Positions 9,075-18,203 of a DNA stretch of 43,963 nucleotides are shown here, piece after piece. Position 1 is the stretch's first letter. Each line of letters begins with the position of its first letter. The notes below the pieces were generated by a model. The model did no database searches, was not told the DNA's origin, and worked only from the letters and a program-made list of their open reading frames with translations. Position numbers and translations under genes: made by a program. Source of the stretch: Alphaproteobacteria bacterium. Its GTDB lineage: Bacteria; Pseudomonadota; Alphaproteobacteria; Bin95. The DNA is taken from the NCBI GenBank assembly GCA_030833925.1, contig JAURGE010000020.1:1-43963 (forward strand), given 5' to 3'.

Positions 9075-10439
9075 ATGAGCGAAGGCAGCTTAGAAGCCCC
9101 AACCAGGCACCCCATCGACTTTAATCATCCAGATTTCACTGACCCGGTTAAACTCGATGAAGAGATGCGCAGAATATTTGACATCTGCCATGGTTGTCGG
9201 CGCTGTTTTAATCTTTGCGACAGTTTTCCTCGTCTTTTTGACCTGGTCGATGCCGCTCCATCCGAAGAATTGGACACGGTAAATAGCGCCGATTTCAAAG
9301 GGGTCGTAGACGCATGTACACTTTGCGATCTCTGCTTCATGACAAAATGTCCTTATGTGCCGCCTCATGAGTTTGATCTAGATTTTCCCCATTTAATGCT
9401 CCGTTACAGGCATATGGAATTTAAGCAGGGGCACAGAAGCAAAATAGAAAGTCAGCTCACAGAGACTGATCGGAATGGTAAGATTGGTAGTCTGGTATCA
9501 GGTATTGCTAACTGGGCAACCGATACTGGAAATAAGGTAACCCGACCTCTTATGGAAAAAGCTGTTCACGTGCACCGGGACGCTGCCTTACCAAAATTTT
9601 CAGGCCAAACGTTGGTAAAAAAAGCAGCGCAGAATCCTGTGCAGTTGAACGCTGCTGCTCCCGCCTATGGGAGAAAAGCGGTAATTTATGCAACCTGTTT
9701 TGGTAACTATAATGAGCCGGATCTGGGGTTAGCTGCACGGGCTGTCTTAGCCAAAAACGGTGTTCAAACCGAGGTGACCTATGCCGGTTGCTGCGGAATG
9801 CCCCAAATGGAACAGGGCGATGTTGAACGCGTAGCGCAGCGCGCAAAATCAATTGCTGCAGACATGATGAAGTGGGTTGATGACGGTTTTGATGTTATCG
9901 CACTCGTGCCGTCTTGCGCATTAATGTTGAAATTTGAGTGGCCACTGCTTGTTCCTGACGATGAAAATGTCAAGCGCCTCGCAAACGCCACGCGTGACGT
10001 AGCTGAATACGTCGTTGATATTTCTAAGAAAGAGGGGCTCGCAGAAGGTCTGAACCCTCTGAGCGGAGACATAACTGTTCATCTTGCTTGTCATGCTCGC
10101 GCTCAGAACATGGGGCCAAAAGCAGCAGAAATGTTGCGCCTCATCCCTGAAACACGCGTAGCGGTTATTGAGCGGTGCTCGGGTCATGGTGGCTCTTGGG
10201 GTGCCATGAAAGATAATTTTGAGGTTGCACTTAAGGTGGGCAAGCCAGTGGCGCGACAGGCAGCCAAGGCAATCAACGAGGCAGCAGCAAAAGGTAAGAT
10301 CCGTTATGTGGCGTCAGAGTGTCCGCTGGCAGGACACCACATTGTGCAGGGGATCGAACGTGAAGACCCTGAAGCAAAAATTTCTGAAGCCCCACATCCG
10401 ATCAAACTGTTTGCCGAAGCTTATGGGCTAAAATATTGA
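9075..10439 (+). CDS. Fe-S protein with two 4Fe-4S motifs and CCG domains (GlpC/HdrD-like)
   Basis: Electron-transfer protein of the GlpC/heterodisulfide reductase D type, 454 residues. Two cluster motifs at the N-terminus: C38-x2-C41-x2-C44-x3-C48 and C81-x2-C84-x2-C87-x4-C92. The C-terminal half has cysteine-rich CCG-like domains: YATCFGNY with AGCCGMPQMEQGD, and LACHARAQNMG with ERCSGHGGSWG, where the second CCG reads CSG. No signal peptide or membrane segment is seen. The ATG at 9075 is preferred to the TTG at 9060. Genes of this kind commonly sit with rubrerythrin and DUF3501 genes; the tail lies 17 bp from the DUF3501 start. Feeding electrons to the rubredoxin-less erythrin is an inference. 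Confidence 0.88.
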   Translation: MSEGSLEAPTRHPIDFNHPDFTDPVKLDEEMRRIFDICHGCRRCFNLCDSFPRLFDLVDAAPSEELDTVNSADFKGVVDACTLCDLCFMTKCPYVPPHEFDLDFPHLMLRYRHMEFKQGHRSKIESQLTETDRNGKIGSLVSGIANWATDTGNKVTRPLMEKAVHVHRDAALPKFSGQTLVKKAAQNPVQLNAAAPAYGRKAVIYATCFGNYNEPDLGLAARAVLAKNGVQTEVTYAGCCGMPQMEQGDVERVAQRAKSIAADMMKWVDDGFDVIALVPSCALMLKFEWPLLVPDDENVKRLANATRDVAEYVVDISKKEGLAEGLNPLSGDITVHLACHARAQNMGPKAAEMLRLIPETRVAVIERCSGHGGSWGAMKDNFEVALKVGKPVARQAAKAINEAAAKGKIRYVASECPLAGHHIVQGIEREDPEAKISEAPHPIKLFAEAYGLKY

Positions 10440-10456
10440 GAGGCTTAGATAGCGTT

Positions 10457-11044
10457 ATGACAAAACGTCAAATCACTTCCGAAGACATAATGGACTTAGA
10501 TGCTTATCTCGCTATTAGGAAAGATAAGCGTCGAGAAATGTCATTGATTAAAAAAAATCGGCGGGTGGAGGTAGGTCCTTTCGCAACTTTCTACTTTGAA
10601 AGTTATGAGACGATGTGGCACCAAGTCCATGAGATGCTTGCCATCGAAAAAGGTGGCGCTGAACAGGTGCCCGATGAGCTGGAAGCTTACAACCCTCTTA
10701 TCCCTCAAGGGAATGAGCTCATTGCTACTGTAATGTTCGAGATTGATGATCCCTTGCGCAGGAAAACTGTTCTGAGTCGCATGGGAGGCGTTGAGCAGAA
10801 CATGTACCTAGAAGTTAATGGTGAACGTGTTTCAGGTCAGGCGGAAGAAGACGTTGACCGCACTGCTGCTGACGGTAAGGCTTCTAGTGTGCAGTTTGTT
10901 CACTTTCCTCTTACACCTTCTCAAGCTGTCGCCCTCAAGGGAAAGGGGGCTCGCGTGATAGTTGGTATAGATCACCAAAATTATTCGCACATGGCAGTTA
11001 TGGCTGAACCAACCCGTGATGCAGTCGCTAACGATTTAGACTGA
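10457..11044 (+). CDS. DUF3501 family protein
   Basis: Protein of 195 residues of the uncharacterised DUF3501 family, recognised by ITSEDIMDLDAYLAIRKDKR, KKNRRVEVGPFATFYFES, MLAIEKGGAEQVPDELEAYNPLIP and the C-terminal FPLTPSQAVALKG with GIDHQNYSH. It has no cysteine, membrane segment or signal peptide. It follows the Fe-S/CCG gene by 17 bp, almost certainly in one transcript. The link to rubrerythrin suggests a role in peroxide or iron stress; the biochemical function is unknown. Its 3' end overlaps the converging hyuA-like gene by 17 bp. The in-frame TTG at 10436 is a less likely start. Confidence 0.88.
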   Translation: MTKRQITSEDIMDLDAYLAIRKDKRREMSLIKKNRRVEVGPFATFYFESYETMWHQVHEMLAIEKGGAEQVPDELEAYNPLIPQGNELIATVMFEIDDPLRRKTVLSRMGGVEQNMYLEVNGERVSGQAEEDVDRTAADGKASSVQFVHFPLTPSQAVALKGKGARVIVGIDHQNYSHMAVMAEPTRDAVANDLD

Positions 11045-13079
11045 AGTTTGAGTTCATGACTCGGAGAATGAGGTTGCCGTAAGCGTCAACCTCAGCTCTC
11101 CACGCAGGTGGGATAACTGTAGTGGCCGTCTTTTCTGTTACGATGGCCGGGCCTATTATGTCTGTGCTAGGACCTATTTTTGAGCGTTCGTAGATGCTCG
11201 TATCAATTCGGGTTTGTCCATCAAAGCAAACTTTGCGTGTCTCAGTCGAATAGTTTGAAAAACCGCTTTTGTTTAAATGGCTTGGATTTGACTTAAAACC
11301 TGTTGCCGTAGCGATCACCCGGCAGTTAACAATTTCCACTTTGCGCGAACGTATTTCATAGCCGTGTTCGGTGTGATGAGTTTTGTGAAACCTTTCAATG
11401 AATTCTGAAAGAGTGTCCCCCTCACGGGTCTCAGTTGCAGCTTCAAAGCCTTGGCCCAGATAACGGGCTTCGATAATGCGTGAAATCTTATGTCTTGTTT
11501 GGTCGGGTGTTTGATTGTTAAGCCAACCTTTTGCTGATTTAGTCATGCGGCTAAAAGCTGTTTCAGTTGATTCCCAGCCATTGTCATCAGCTGGCGCAAG
11601 GACTGTTTCGACAAAATCTGTTGTTGGATCTGACATCAGAATACCACGGGCACATAAAGTTCCCGGTGCTGGCGGAATAATAACCACCGGGCAACCACAT
11701 TCGTGGGCAACGTCCGCCGCTAAAAGCGGGCCAGCACCTCCGTATGCTACTAGCGCCATTTCTCTAAGGTCATGTCCTCGTTCCGAGGTGGCCGACCGGA
11801 TGGCTCGTGCAATATTTGCGGTAGCTACAGCAAGTACTCCTGCCGCTGCTTTTTCAAGAGTAATATCAAGTGGGATAGCAACATTCTCGCTTAATGCAGA
11901 TTCTGCCGCCTCTAAATCAAGCTTAGTAGTCCCTTCAACTAAACCAGAATTTGGGTCTAGCCGACCAAGAATAAGGTTTGCATCAGTAAGAGTGGCACCT
12001 TTACCGCCTAGTCCATAGGCGGCCGGGCCGGGGTTGGCTCCGGAGCTCTTTGGGCCAACGGTAAGGCCTCCAGCATCATCAACTTGTGCAAGAGAACCAC
12101 CACCTGCGCCTATCACAGCGATATCGAGGCTGGGTGTCCTCACGGGATACCCTGCAACCTCACGCTCTGCAGCTATGCGGATGGTCCCATTGGTTATAAG
12201 AGCAATATCAGTTGATGTTCCTCCAACATCGAATGTTGCAATATTTGGGAACCCTGCTTTCAATGCAATTGTTGCAGCTGCAGCTACACCCGCTGCTGGA
12301 CCCGAAAGGCATGTGCGTACTGGAATGTGCTCAGCAGTTTGAAGGGTCATCAGGCCACCGCCAGAATGCACTATGTAGGGCTCAACCTTGATTCCAAGGT
12401 CAGTTATCCTCCTGCGGAAGTCCTTGAAGTATGAAGACATCCGTGGCCCCACAAATGCATTCAACACTGTTGTGGAAGTGCGCTCGAATTCACGAAATTC
12501 AGGAGAAACCTCAACTGAACAGCTAATAAATGCATGAGGGAGTAATCGCTTTAAAATGTCTACAGCGTGTTTCTCGTGGGTGGGATTGCGGTAGCTGTGG
12601 AGAAAAACTACAGCCACAGCTTCGATTCCCGCTTTAGAAAAGCTGCTGCTAGCATCTTCGACAGCCGTCTTGTCGAGAGGAATTAAGACGGAACCTTCTT
12701 CGTTTAAACGTTCAGCCACTTCGATCCGGTAACGTCGTGCGGCCAAAGGGGGCGGGCGAGTTATTCGGTAATCATAAAGATTAGGCCGGGTTTGACGACC
12801 GATTTCAAGTACATCACGAAAGCCTTTAGTGGTCACTAGCGCAGTTTTAGCTCCAGTTCTCTCGATCGCCATATTAGTGGCAACAGTGGTGCCATGTCCG
12901 ATCCAGCTAACCTCTTCCGGTTTTGCTGCTGCGAGTTCCATAATTTCTTGAAGACCTTTTTCTATGGCGCGAGCAGGCTCTTCCGGTGTCGAGGGTGTCT
13001 TATGGTGAATAGCTTGATTGCCATTAAGCAATGTGAGGTCCGTAAACGTACCTCCGACGTCGATACCTATTCTGATCAT
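11028..13079 (-). CDS. hydantoinase/oxoprolinase A family protein (HyuA-like)
   Basis: ASKHA-fold ATPase subunit of the HyuA/5-oxoprolinase/acetone carboxylase family, 683 residues. Motifs: N-terminal GIDVGGTFTDLTLL, GHGTTVATNMAIERTGAKTA, SGPAAGVAAAATIA, FDVGGTSTDIALI, GAGGGSLAQVD and VGPKSSGANPGPAAYG. In such enzymes it normally works with a HyuB subunit, but no hyuB lies beside it; upstream on the same strand (61 bp gap) is a molybdenum hydroxylase subunit. AAGG ahead of the ATG supports the start. It shares the fold and motifs of the second HyuA at 27679-29760 but is a clearly different sequence. The substrate is unknown. Confidence 0.88.
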   Translation of the reverse strand: MIRIGIDVGGTFTDLTLLNGNQAIHHKTPSTPEEPARAIEKGLQEIMELAAAKPEEVSWIGHGTTVATNMAIERTGAKTALVTTKGFRDVLEIGRQTRPNLYDYRITRPPPLAARRYRIEVAERLNEEGSVLIPLDKTAVEDASSSFSKAGIEAVAVVFLHSYRNPTHEKHAVDILKRLLPHAFISCSVEVSPEFREFERTSTTVLNAFVGPRMSSYFKDFRRRITDLGIKVEPYIVHSGGGLMTLQTAEHIPVRTCLSGPAAGVAAAATIALKAGFPNIATFDVGGTSTDIALITNGTIRIAAEREVAGYPVRTPSLDIAVIGAGGGSLAQVDDAGGLTVGPKSSGANPGPAAYGLGGKGATLTDANLILGRLDPNSGLVEGTTKLDLEAAESALSENVAIPLDITLEKAAAGVLAVATANIARAIRSATSERGHDLREMALVAYGGAGPLLAADVAHECGCPVVIIPPAPGTLCARGILMSDPTTDFVETVLAPADDNGWESTETAFSRMTKSAKGWLNNQTPDQTRHKISRIIEARYLGQGFEAATETREGDTLSEFIERFHKTHHTEHGYEIRSRKVEIVNCRVIATATGFKSNPSHLNKSGFSNYSTETRKVCFDGQTRIDTSIYERSKIGPSTDIIGPAIVTEKTATTVIPPAWRAEVDAYGNLILRVMNSNFSLNR

Positions 13080-13140
13080 GCTAACCTTCGGGTTGATATC
13101 CGCATCTTCGTGATGAAATTCACGCCTAACTTAGTGATAG

Positions 13141-15507
13141 TCATGCGCTTTGCGAGGCATCCTTGATCGCCTGCCAGACTCGCTCAGGTGTTGCGGGCAT
13201 TTCAATGTGTTTAATGCCATATTCCTTCAGCGCGTCGACTATTGCAGAGATAACGACAGCAAGAGCTGGTGTTGTACCTCCCTCGCCGCCGGGTCTGACC
13301 CCAAAGGGGTGCGAACTCGCTGGAATTTCGGAAAGTACTGTTTGCATTGGTGGGGTTACATCAGCGCGTGGAATTGCGTAGTCCATGAATGATCCTGCAA
13401 GGAGCTGACCTGTTTCTGAATCATACAGACAGTGTTCAGAAAGCGCTTGGCCAAGGCCCTGAGTTATAGCCCCATGGGCCTGGCCGTGCAGAACCATTGG
13501 ATTTATGGCAACTCCGACATCATCAACACCCGTCCATCGCAGTATTTCAACCACCCCCGTATCCGGGTCGACCTCGACTTCACAGACATGAGATCCATAG
13601 GGATACCCACCGGCACGATTAGTGATGTCGCCAAAGCTTTCAAAATGGCCCCTTAGGTCACTAGGTAAGCTATTCAATTTTTCAGCCACTTCCGCCACTT
13701 GCCACAGATCTAAGCTTTGGCTTTTAGGGCCGTTGAATAAACCCTCGGCATAAGTGATTTCTTCAGGCAGTGCCATCATCGCATGTGCAGCGATAGCCTT
13801 TCCTCGATGTATGAGAGCTTTTACAGCTTGGTCTAGAGCAATGGTCACCAGCCGCATCGAGCGGCCAGAATGCGATCCTCCACCAACGGTTACTCTATCT
13901 GTATCATTAGCAATAAATCGAATTTTTTCGAATGGTATCTCCAGCCATTCGCTTGCAACTTGTGGGAATGTGGTCTCATGACTCTGGCCGCTAGACATAG
14001 TCCCAACAACGAACTCCACCATTCCATCGCCAGTTACTCTTAGCTCCACTCGCTCTCTAGGAATACCGCTAGTTACCTCTATATAATTGGCAACAGCGAT
14101 TCCGCGTTTCTTTCCAGAAATTGCGGATTTTTCGCGCCTTTTTGGGAAACCTGCCCAGTCAGCCATTTCAACGGCACGCCGCATAGCGGCCTCATAGTCA
14201 CCATTGTCATAGGTGACGCCGACAGGTGTAGTGAAGGGCATTGCTTCAGGCTTAATTAAATTGCGGGTTCGAAGCTCTATCGGGTCAATGCCCATCTCAA
14301 GGGCCGCTATATCAATAAGCCGTTCAATTATGAAAATTGCTTCAGGTCGTCCTGCACTTCGATAAACAGCAGTCGGCGGCAAGTTAGAAAAAACTGCTTC
14401 ACCACGGAAATGCACGGCTGGGATATCGTACACCCCTTGCATCATCGATAGCCCTTTGCGAAGAGGCCAGAAATAAACCGAGTAGGCCCCAAGATTCATC
14501 ACATTATGACCGCGAAGCCCAAGAAAACGACCATCTTCTGACAAAGCAAGTTCGGTCTTAGATCGAAGGTCTCTACCTTGGTAATCTGATAGGAAGCACT
14601 CGCTTCGTGTTCCTACCCACTTTACTGGACGACCTACGCGTTTTGCGGCCCATGGGATGAGTGCAAATTCTGGTGAGAAGGCATTACGCGTTCCAAAATT
14701 GCCACCCATATCACCGAATACCGCACGACACTGACTTAGAGATACGCCTAAGACGGTTGCAAGCCGTTCCCTCGTTTGCACAGCGCCCCGCCCTGATGCA
14801 GCATGCAGGGTATAGTGGTCATTCAGGGGATCATATTCTCCGACGACGGATCTTGGTTCCATCGGAGTGCCATTGATACGATTAACCCAGGTCTCTAGTT
14901 CAACAATATGAGTGGCTTTTTCAAACGCCTTGGTGACATCATCTGCATTACCAACTTCGGCTCGAAGTGCCACATTTGACGAACAGCCCGGCCAAATTTC
15001 ATAAGCACCTACCTGAACAGAAGCTTTTGAATCAGTATAGGCGGGAAGAGTTTCAAATTTTACGTCCAGTGCCTCGACAGCGTCATGAGCCTGTGCAGTG
15101 GTTTCTGCGATAACCACTGCGATGGGTTCGCCAATATATCGAACGATATCTGGCGGCATTGGTCGGTTTTCAGAGATAAAAACCTCAAAATCTAATGGAA
15201 GACAAAGTTCAGCATCTGGTGGGCCTTTCCAGTCAGGGTTATGTGGGATGGGCTGCATCCCGTCAGCCGTTGCATCTCGCCCAGTTAAAACAGCTAGAAC
15301 CCCCGGCATAGATGCTGCAACAGAAGTATCTATCTCAACAATTCGTGCATGGGGGTGAACCGAGCGCAGAAAAGCCGCGTGTGCCATATGATCCAGTTTT
15401 AAGTCGCTAGCATAACGCCCACGGCCACGTGTCAGACGAAGGTCCTCTGTACGTTTTACAGATGCACCAATGCCGTTTGGCCTGCGTGGAGTTTGGGTCG
15501 TCACCAT
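13141..15507 (-). CDS. xanthine dehydrogenase/CoxL-type molybdopterin-binding subunit
   Basis: Large, Mo-cofactor-binding subunit of the xanthine oxidase/aerobic CO dehydrogenase family, 788 residues, a normal length. N-terminal a/b-hammerhead domain (RGRGRYASDLKLDHMAHAAF), then the cofactor domain with GDMGGNFGTRNAFSPE, GGGSHSGRSMR and the C-terminal GVRPGGEGGTTPA, whose Glu fits the catalytic base. The active-site loop reads AVYRSAGR, nearer to the form II AYRGAGR than to AYxCSFR, so CO oxidation is unlikely. The usual FAD and 2Fe-2S subunits are not encoded in this window. AAGGAAA precedes the ATG. The hyuA-like gene follows, suggesting hydroxylation of an N-heterocycle or related compound (inference). 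Confidence 0.9.
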   Translation of the reverse strand: MVTTQTPRRPNGIGASVKRTEDLRLTRGRGRYASDLKLDHMAHAAFLRSVHPHARIVEIDTSVAASMPGVLAVLTGRDATADGMQPIPHNPDWKGPPDAELCLPLDFEVFISENRPMPPDIVRYIGEPIAVVIAETTAQAHDAVEALDVKFETLPAYTDSKASVQVGAYEIWPGCSSNVALRAEVGNADDVTKAFEKATHIVELETWVNRINGTPMEPRSVVGEYDPLNDHYTLHAASGRGAVQTRERLATVLGVSLSQCRAVFGDMGGNFGTRNAFSPEFALIPWAAKRVGRPVKWVGTRSECFLSDYQGRDLRSKTELALSEDGRFLGLRGHNVMNLGAYSVYFWPLRKGLSMMQGVYDIPAVHFRGEAVFSNLPPTAVYRSAGRPEAIFIIERLIDIAALEMGIDPIELRTRNLIKPEAMPFTTPVGVTYDNGDYEAAMRRAVEMADWAGFPKRREKSAISGKKRGIAVANYIEVTSGIPRERVELRVTGDGMVEFVVGTMSSGQSHETTFPQVASEWLEIPFEKIRFIANDTDRVTVGGGSHSGRSMRLVTIALDQAVKALIHRGKAIAAHAMMALPEEITYAEGLFNGPKSQSLDLWQVAEVAEKLNSLPSDLRGHFESFGDITNRAGGYPYGSHVCEVEVDPDTGVVEILRWTGVDDVGVAINPMVLHGQAHGAITQGLGQALSEHCLYDSETGQLLAGSFMDYAIPRADVTPPMQTVLSEIPASSHPFGVRPGGEGGTTPALAVVISAIVDALKEYGIKHIEMPATPERVWQAIKDASQSA

Positions 15508-15783
15508 GATTTTCCTTATGGAAATTCTTTGACCAAAAATTTAGGGATATTAGGGCAGAAATGCCATCTATAAGATCTAATGGCTTATGACGGAGGCAAT
15601 TCACTTAATTCAAAAAATTAACAGGTATTATAATTTTGCGCCGCGATCTTTAGGCATGAGATCGTTTAATAAATAGCAAAGAGTTTGATGCTTTAATATG
15701 CGGATTAAGTCTGCACGCCCCGAAAAGTAGGGGAAGCTAGAATGGTCAGATAAACTTAGAATTTAAATTTTCGATTAATCAGC
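15508..15783. other. AT-rich spacer without a gene
   Basis: 276 bases between the molybdenum hydroxylase gene and ihfB. I see no ORF with a credible start, no tRNA and no strong hairpin with a T-run; a short cccc/gggg pairing around 15717-15734 is weak. It separates the ihfB end of the housekeeping block from the catabolic pair and should hold the promoter of the latter. Confidence 0.6.
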
Positions 15784-16065
15784 TCAAACAGGATTCAACC
15801 TGTCTCGTAGTTCTTTCCCTGTTTTGAAATACGGAGACCTTTTGCTCTCCACATCTACGGTTTGACCGGTCCTTGGGTTCCTGCCTTTTCGAGAATCCCG
15901 TTCTTTTACGGAAAACGCTCCAAATCCTCGAAGCTCTACGCGGTCGCCTCGCGATAAGGCGTCTGATATTTCATCAAACACGGTTCCTACAACCTTTTCA
16001 ATGTCATCCGTTGTAAGATGAGGGTTGCGCTCCACCAAGCGCGCGATCAACTGCGAGCGGGTCAT
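15784..16065 (-). CDS. ihfB: integration host factor beta subunit
   Basis: DNA-bending HU/IHF-family protein, beta subunit, 93 residues. It matches the family from [18 protein letters not shown] through [23 protein letters not shown] to the DNA-minor-groove arm [18 protein letters not shown] nine bases before the ATG at 16065 fixes this start, not the in-frame TTG at 16080. It lies downstream of rpsA, a conserved pair in proteobacteria. Plain HU is the alternative, but the rpsA context and the extended N-terminus favour IHF-beta. Confidence 0.93.
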   Translation of the reverse strand: MTRSQLIARLVERNPHLTTDDIEKVVGTVFDEISDALSRGDRVELRGFGAFSVKERDSRKGRNPRTGQTVDVESKRSPYFKTGKELRDRLNPV

Positions 16066-16177
16066 TAACGTCGCCTCCAATTTCTTTTTATTTCGTAAAG
16101 TCTAGCGCAAGCGACTAGGGGGCGACAATGGGTATTGATTCTTTTGAAAATGGCTCATTGTCTGGAGCAATTTTATT

Positions 16178-16217
16178 CTCTGGAACCGGCCGGTCGGGGG
16201 ACTGGCGGGTTCCAGAG
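16178..16217 (-). other. long hairpin between rpsA and ihfB
   Basis: Outer stem of ten perfect pairs (ctctggaacc 16178-16187 with ggttccagag 16208-16217), a G/G mismatch, then an inner stem of seven pairs with one G-U (16189-16195 with 16200-16206) and a 4-nt loop. No T-run follows on either strand, so it may act in RNA processing or mRNA protection after the rpsA stop rather than as a full terminator. Confidence 0.65.
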
Positions 16218-16270
16218 AGTTCAGAGAGTAAGAATTGGGTGTACTTGCCAGATTACAATCAGGTGACGAT

Positions 16271-17992
16271 TTATGCATCGTCCTCTTCTTGTTGGCGGTT
16301 CCGCAGCGCTGCACCCAGAATATCGCCAAGGCTGGCACCAGAGTCTGATGAACCAAATTGCGCCATGGCCTCTTTTTCTTCAGCAATTTCACTTGCCTTA
16401 ATGGACAGAGTGATTTTGCGATTATTCCGATCAATTTGCATTACCATAGCGTCTACTCGTTCGCCGACCGCAAACCGATCAGTCCGCTGTTCGTTGCGTT
16501 GACGGGCTAGGTCTGATCTGCGAATAAATCCAGTAAGTTCATTTCCAAGATCTAGCTCTAAGCCGTTGTCAGTAACAGCAGTGACGGTTCCAGTGATTAC
16601 AGCGCCACGACGCACCTGATCTCCATCACCAAGAGCAGCTTCGAACGGATCCTCAATTAACTGCTTAATTCCGAGGCTAATGCGTTCCTTCTCTGGATCA
16701 ACGTCTAGAACCTTAGCTTTGAGGGTTTGTCCACGCTCATAATCTTTGATTGCTTCATCCCCAGAGCGTCCCCAATCCAGGTCGGATAGATGAACCATTC
16801 CGTCGATTTCACCAGGAAGACCGAGGAATAGACCGAATTCTGTGATGTTCCGGACTTCACCTTCAATCTCGGATCCAACTGGATGGCCCTCCAAAAATAC
16901 TTCCCAAGGATTCCGCTGGGTTTGTTTAATGCCCAGGCTGATCCGGCGTTTATCGGAATCTACTTCTAGAATTTGTACTTCGACTTCCTGACTGGTTGAG
17001 ACGATTTTTCCAGGATGTACGTTCTTTTTCGTCCAGCTCATTTCAGAGACATGGACTAACCCTTCCACGCCTGGTTCTAGCTCAACGAATGCACCGTAAT
17101 CTGTGATATTTGTCACTCTGCCTGAGAACTGAGCATCGACTGGGTACTTAGCCAAGGCACCTTCCCATGGATCCGCTTCCAATTGCTTCATGCCAAGGCT
17201 GATGCGCTGGGTTTCAGAGTTGAAACGAATTACTTGAACAGTAACACTTTGCCCGATTTGAAGGGCATCAGATGGGTGATTGACCCGGCGCCAAGCAATG
17301 TCTGTCACATGCAGGAGGCCATCAACACCGCCTAGATCAATAAATGCACCGTAGTCAGTGATATTTTTAACAACGCCTTGGAGGACTTGGCCTTCTGCAA
17401 GATTGGCAATTAATTCACCGCGGGCCTCGGCGCGGCTTTCTTCAAGAACAGCACGACGTGAAACTACAATGTTTCCGCGTGCACGATCCATCTTAAGGAT
17501 TTGGAATGGCTGAGGCGTGCCCATGAGTGGGCCAATATCGCGGACTGGTCTAATATCGACTTGGCTTCCTGGTAGAAATGCGACGGCGCCGGAAAGATCA
17601 ACTGTGAAACCGCCTTTTACCCGGCCAAAAATAACGCCTTTGACACGTGTGGTGCTATTATAGGCATTCTCAAGCTGTTGCCAGGACTCTTCTCTGCGAG
17701 CTTTGTCGCGGGACAGAACGGCCTCTCCATTTCTGTCTTCAAGCCGCTCGACGTACACATCGACAACGTCGCCAATTTTTAATTCCGCGGGTTGGCCAGG
17801 AGCTCCAAACTCTTTTAAGGCAACTCGACCCTCAGCTTTCAACCCAACGTCGACAAGCACGCTATCGTTATCTACAGCGATCACTACACCTTTTTGAACG
17901 GTTCCCTCGAACCCATCCATTTCGGTGAGTGAATCTTCTAGCAAACTAGCAAAGTCTTCATTGTTAGCGGGCATTGTCTGCGTATCGGCCAT
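16271..17992 (-). CDS. rpsA: 30S ribosomal protein S1
   Basis: RNA-binding protein that brings mRNAs to the 30S subunit. It has 573 residues with six S1 (OB-fold) repeats, including GVVKNITDYGAFIDLGGVDGLLHVTDIAW, GRVTNITDYGAFVELEPGVEGLVHVSEMSW and GEVRNITEFGLFLGLPGEIDGMVHLSDLDW. The ATG is preceded by an A-rich tract with only GAGAT and no real Shine-Dalgarno sequence, as is common for rpsA, whose start region is autoregulated by S1 in E. coli. A 211-bp leader with short hairpins (for example ggcgc/gcgcc at 18157-18175) separates it from cmk. Confidence 0.97.
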   Translation of the reverse strand: MADTQTMPANNEDFASLLEDSLTEMDGFEGTVQKGVVIAVDNDSVLVDVGLKAEGRVALKEFGAPGQPAELKIGDVVDVYVERLEDRNGEAVLSRDKARREESWQQLENAYNSTTRVKGVIFGRVKGGFTVDLSGAVAFLPGSQVDIRPVRDIGPLMGTPQPFQILKMDRARGNIVVSRRAVLEESRAEARGELIANLAEGQVLQGVVKNITDYGAFIDLGGVDGLLHVTDIAWRRVNHPSDALQIGQSVTVQVIRFNSETQRISLGMKQLEADPWEGALAKYPVDAQFSGRVTNITDYGAFVELEPGVEGLVHVSEMSWTKKNVHPGKIVSTSQEVEVQILEVDSDKRRISLGIKQTQRNPWEVFLEGHPVGSEIEGEVRNITEFGLFLGLPGEIDGMVHLSDLDWGRSGDEAIKDYERGQTLKAKVLDVDPEKERISLGIKQLIEDPFEAALGDGDQVRRGAVITGTVTAVTDNGLELDLGNELTGFIRRSDLARQRNEQRTDRFAVGERVDAMVMQIDRNNRKITLSIKASEIAEEKEAMAQFGSSDSGASLGDILGAALRNRQQEEDDA

Positions 17993-18203
17993 GTTTTTTT
18001 ATCTCATATCGGCGTTTCGCACTAAAGCGATCCGCCTGTTGTTGAACGCCCAGAAAAACGGAAGGCCACGGCGGCTCCGCCTCCGAACGAAGGGTTGGAT
18101 TGATTTGTGATCCGCGCGAACCTTAATTGGGCGTGGTTGATCGGGATCAGATCCTTGGCGCCCTCCTGAAGCGCCCCGAAACAGCGACCGGGAAGATCAG
18201 CTG

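Noticed and set aside
13141-15507. Aerobic CO dehydrogenase large subunit (CoxL form I)
   Set aside because: The loop reads AVYRSAGR and not AYxCSFR, and no CoxS or CoxM gene is adjacent.
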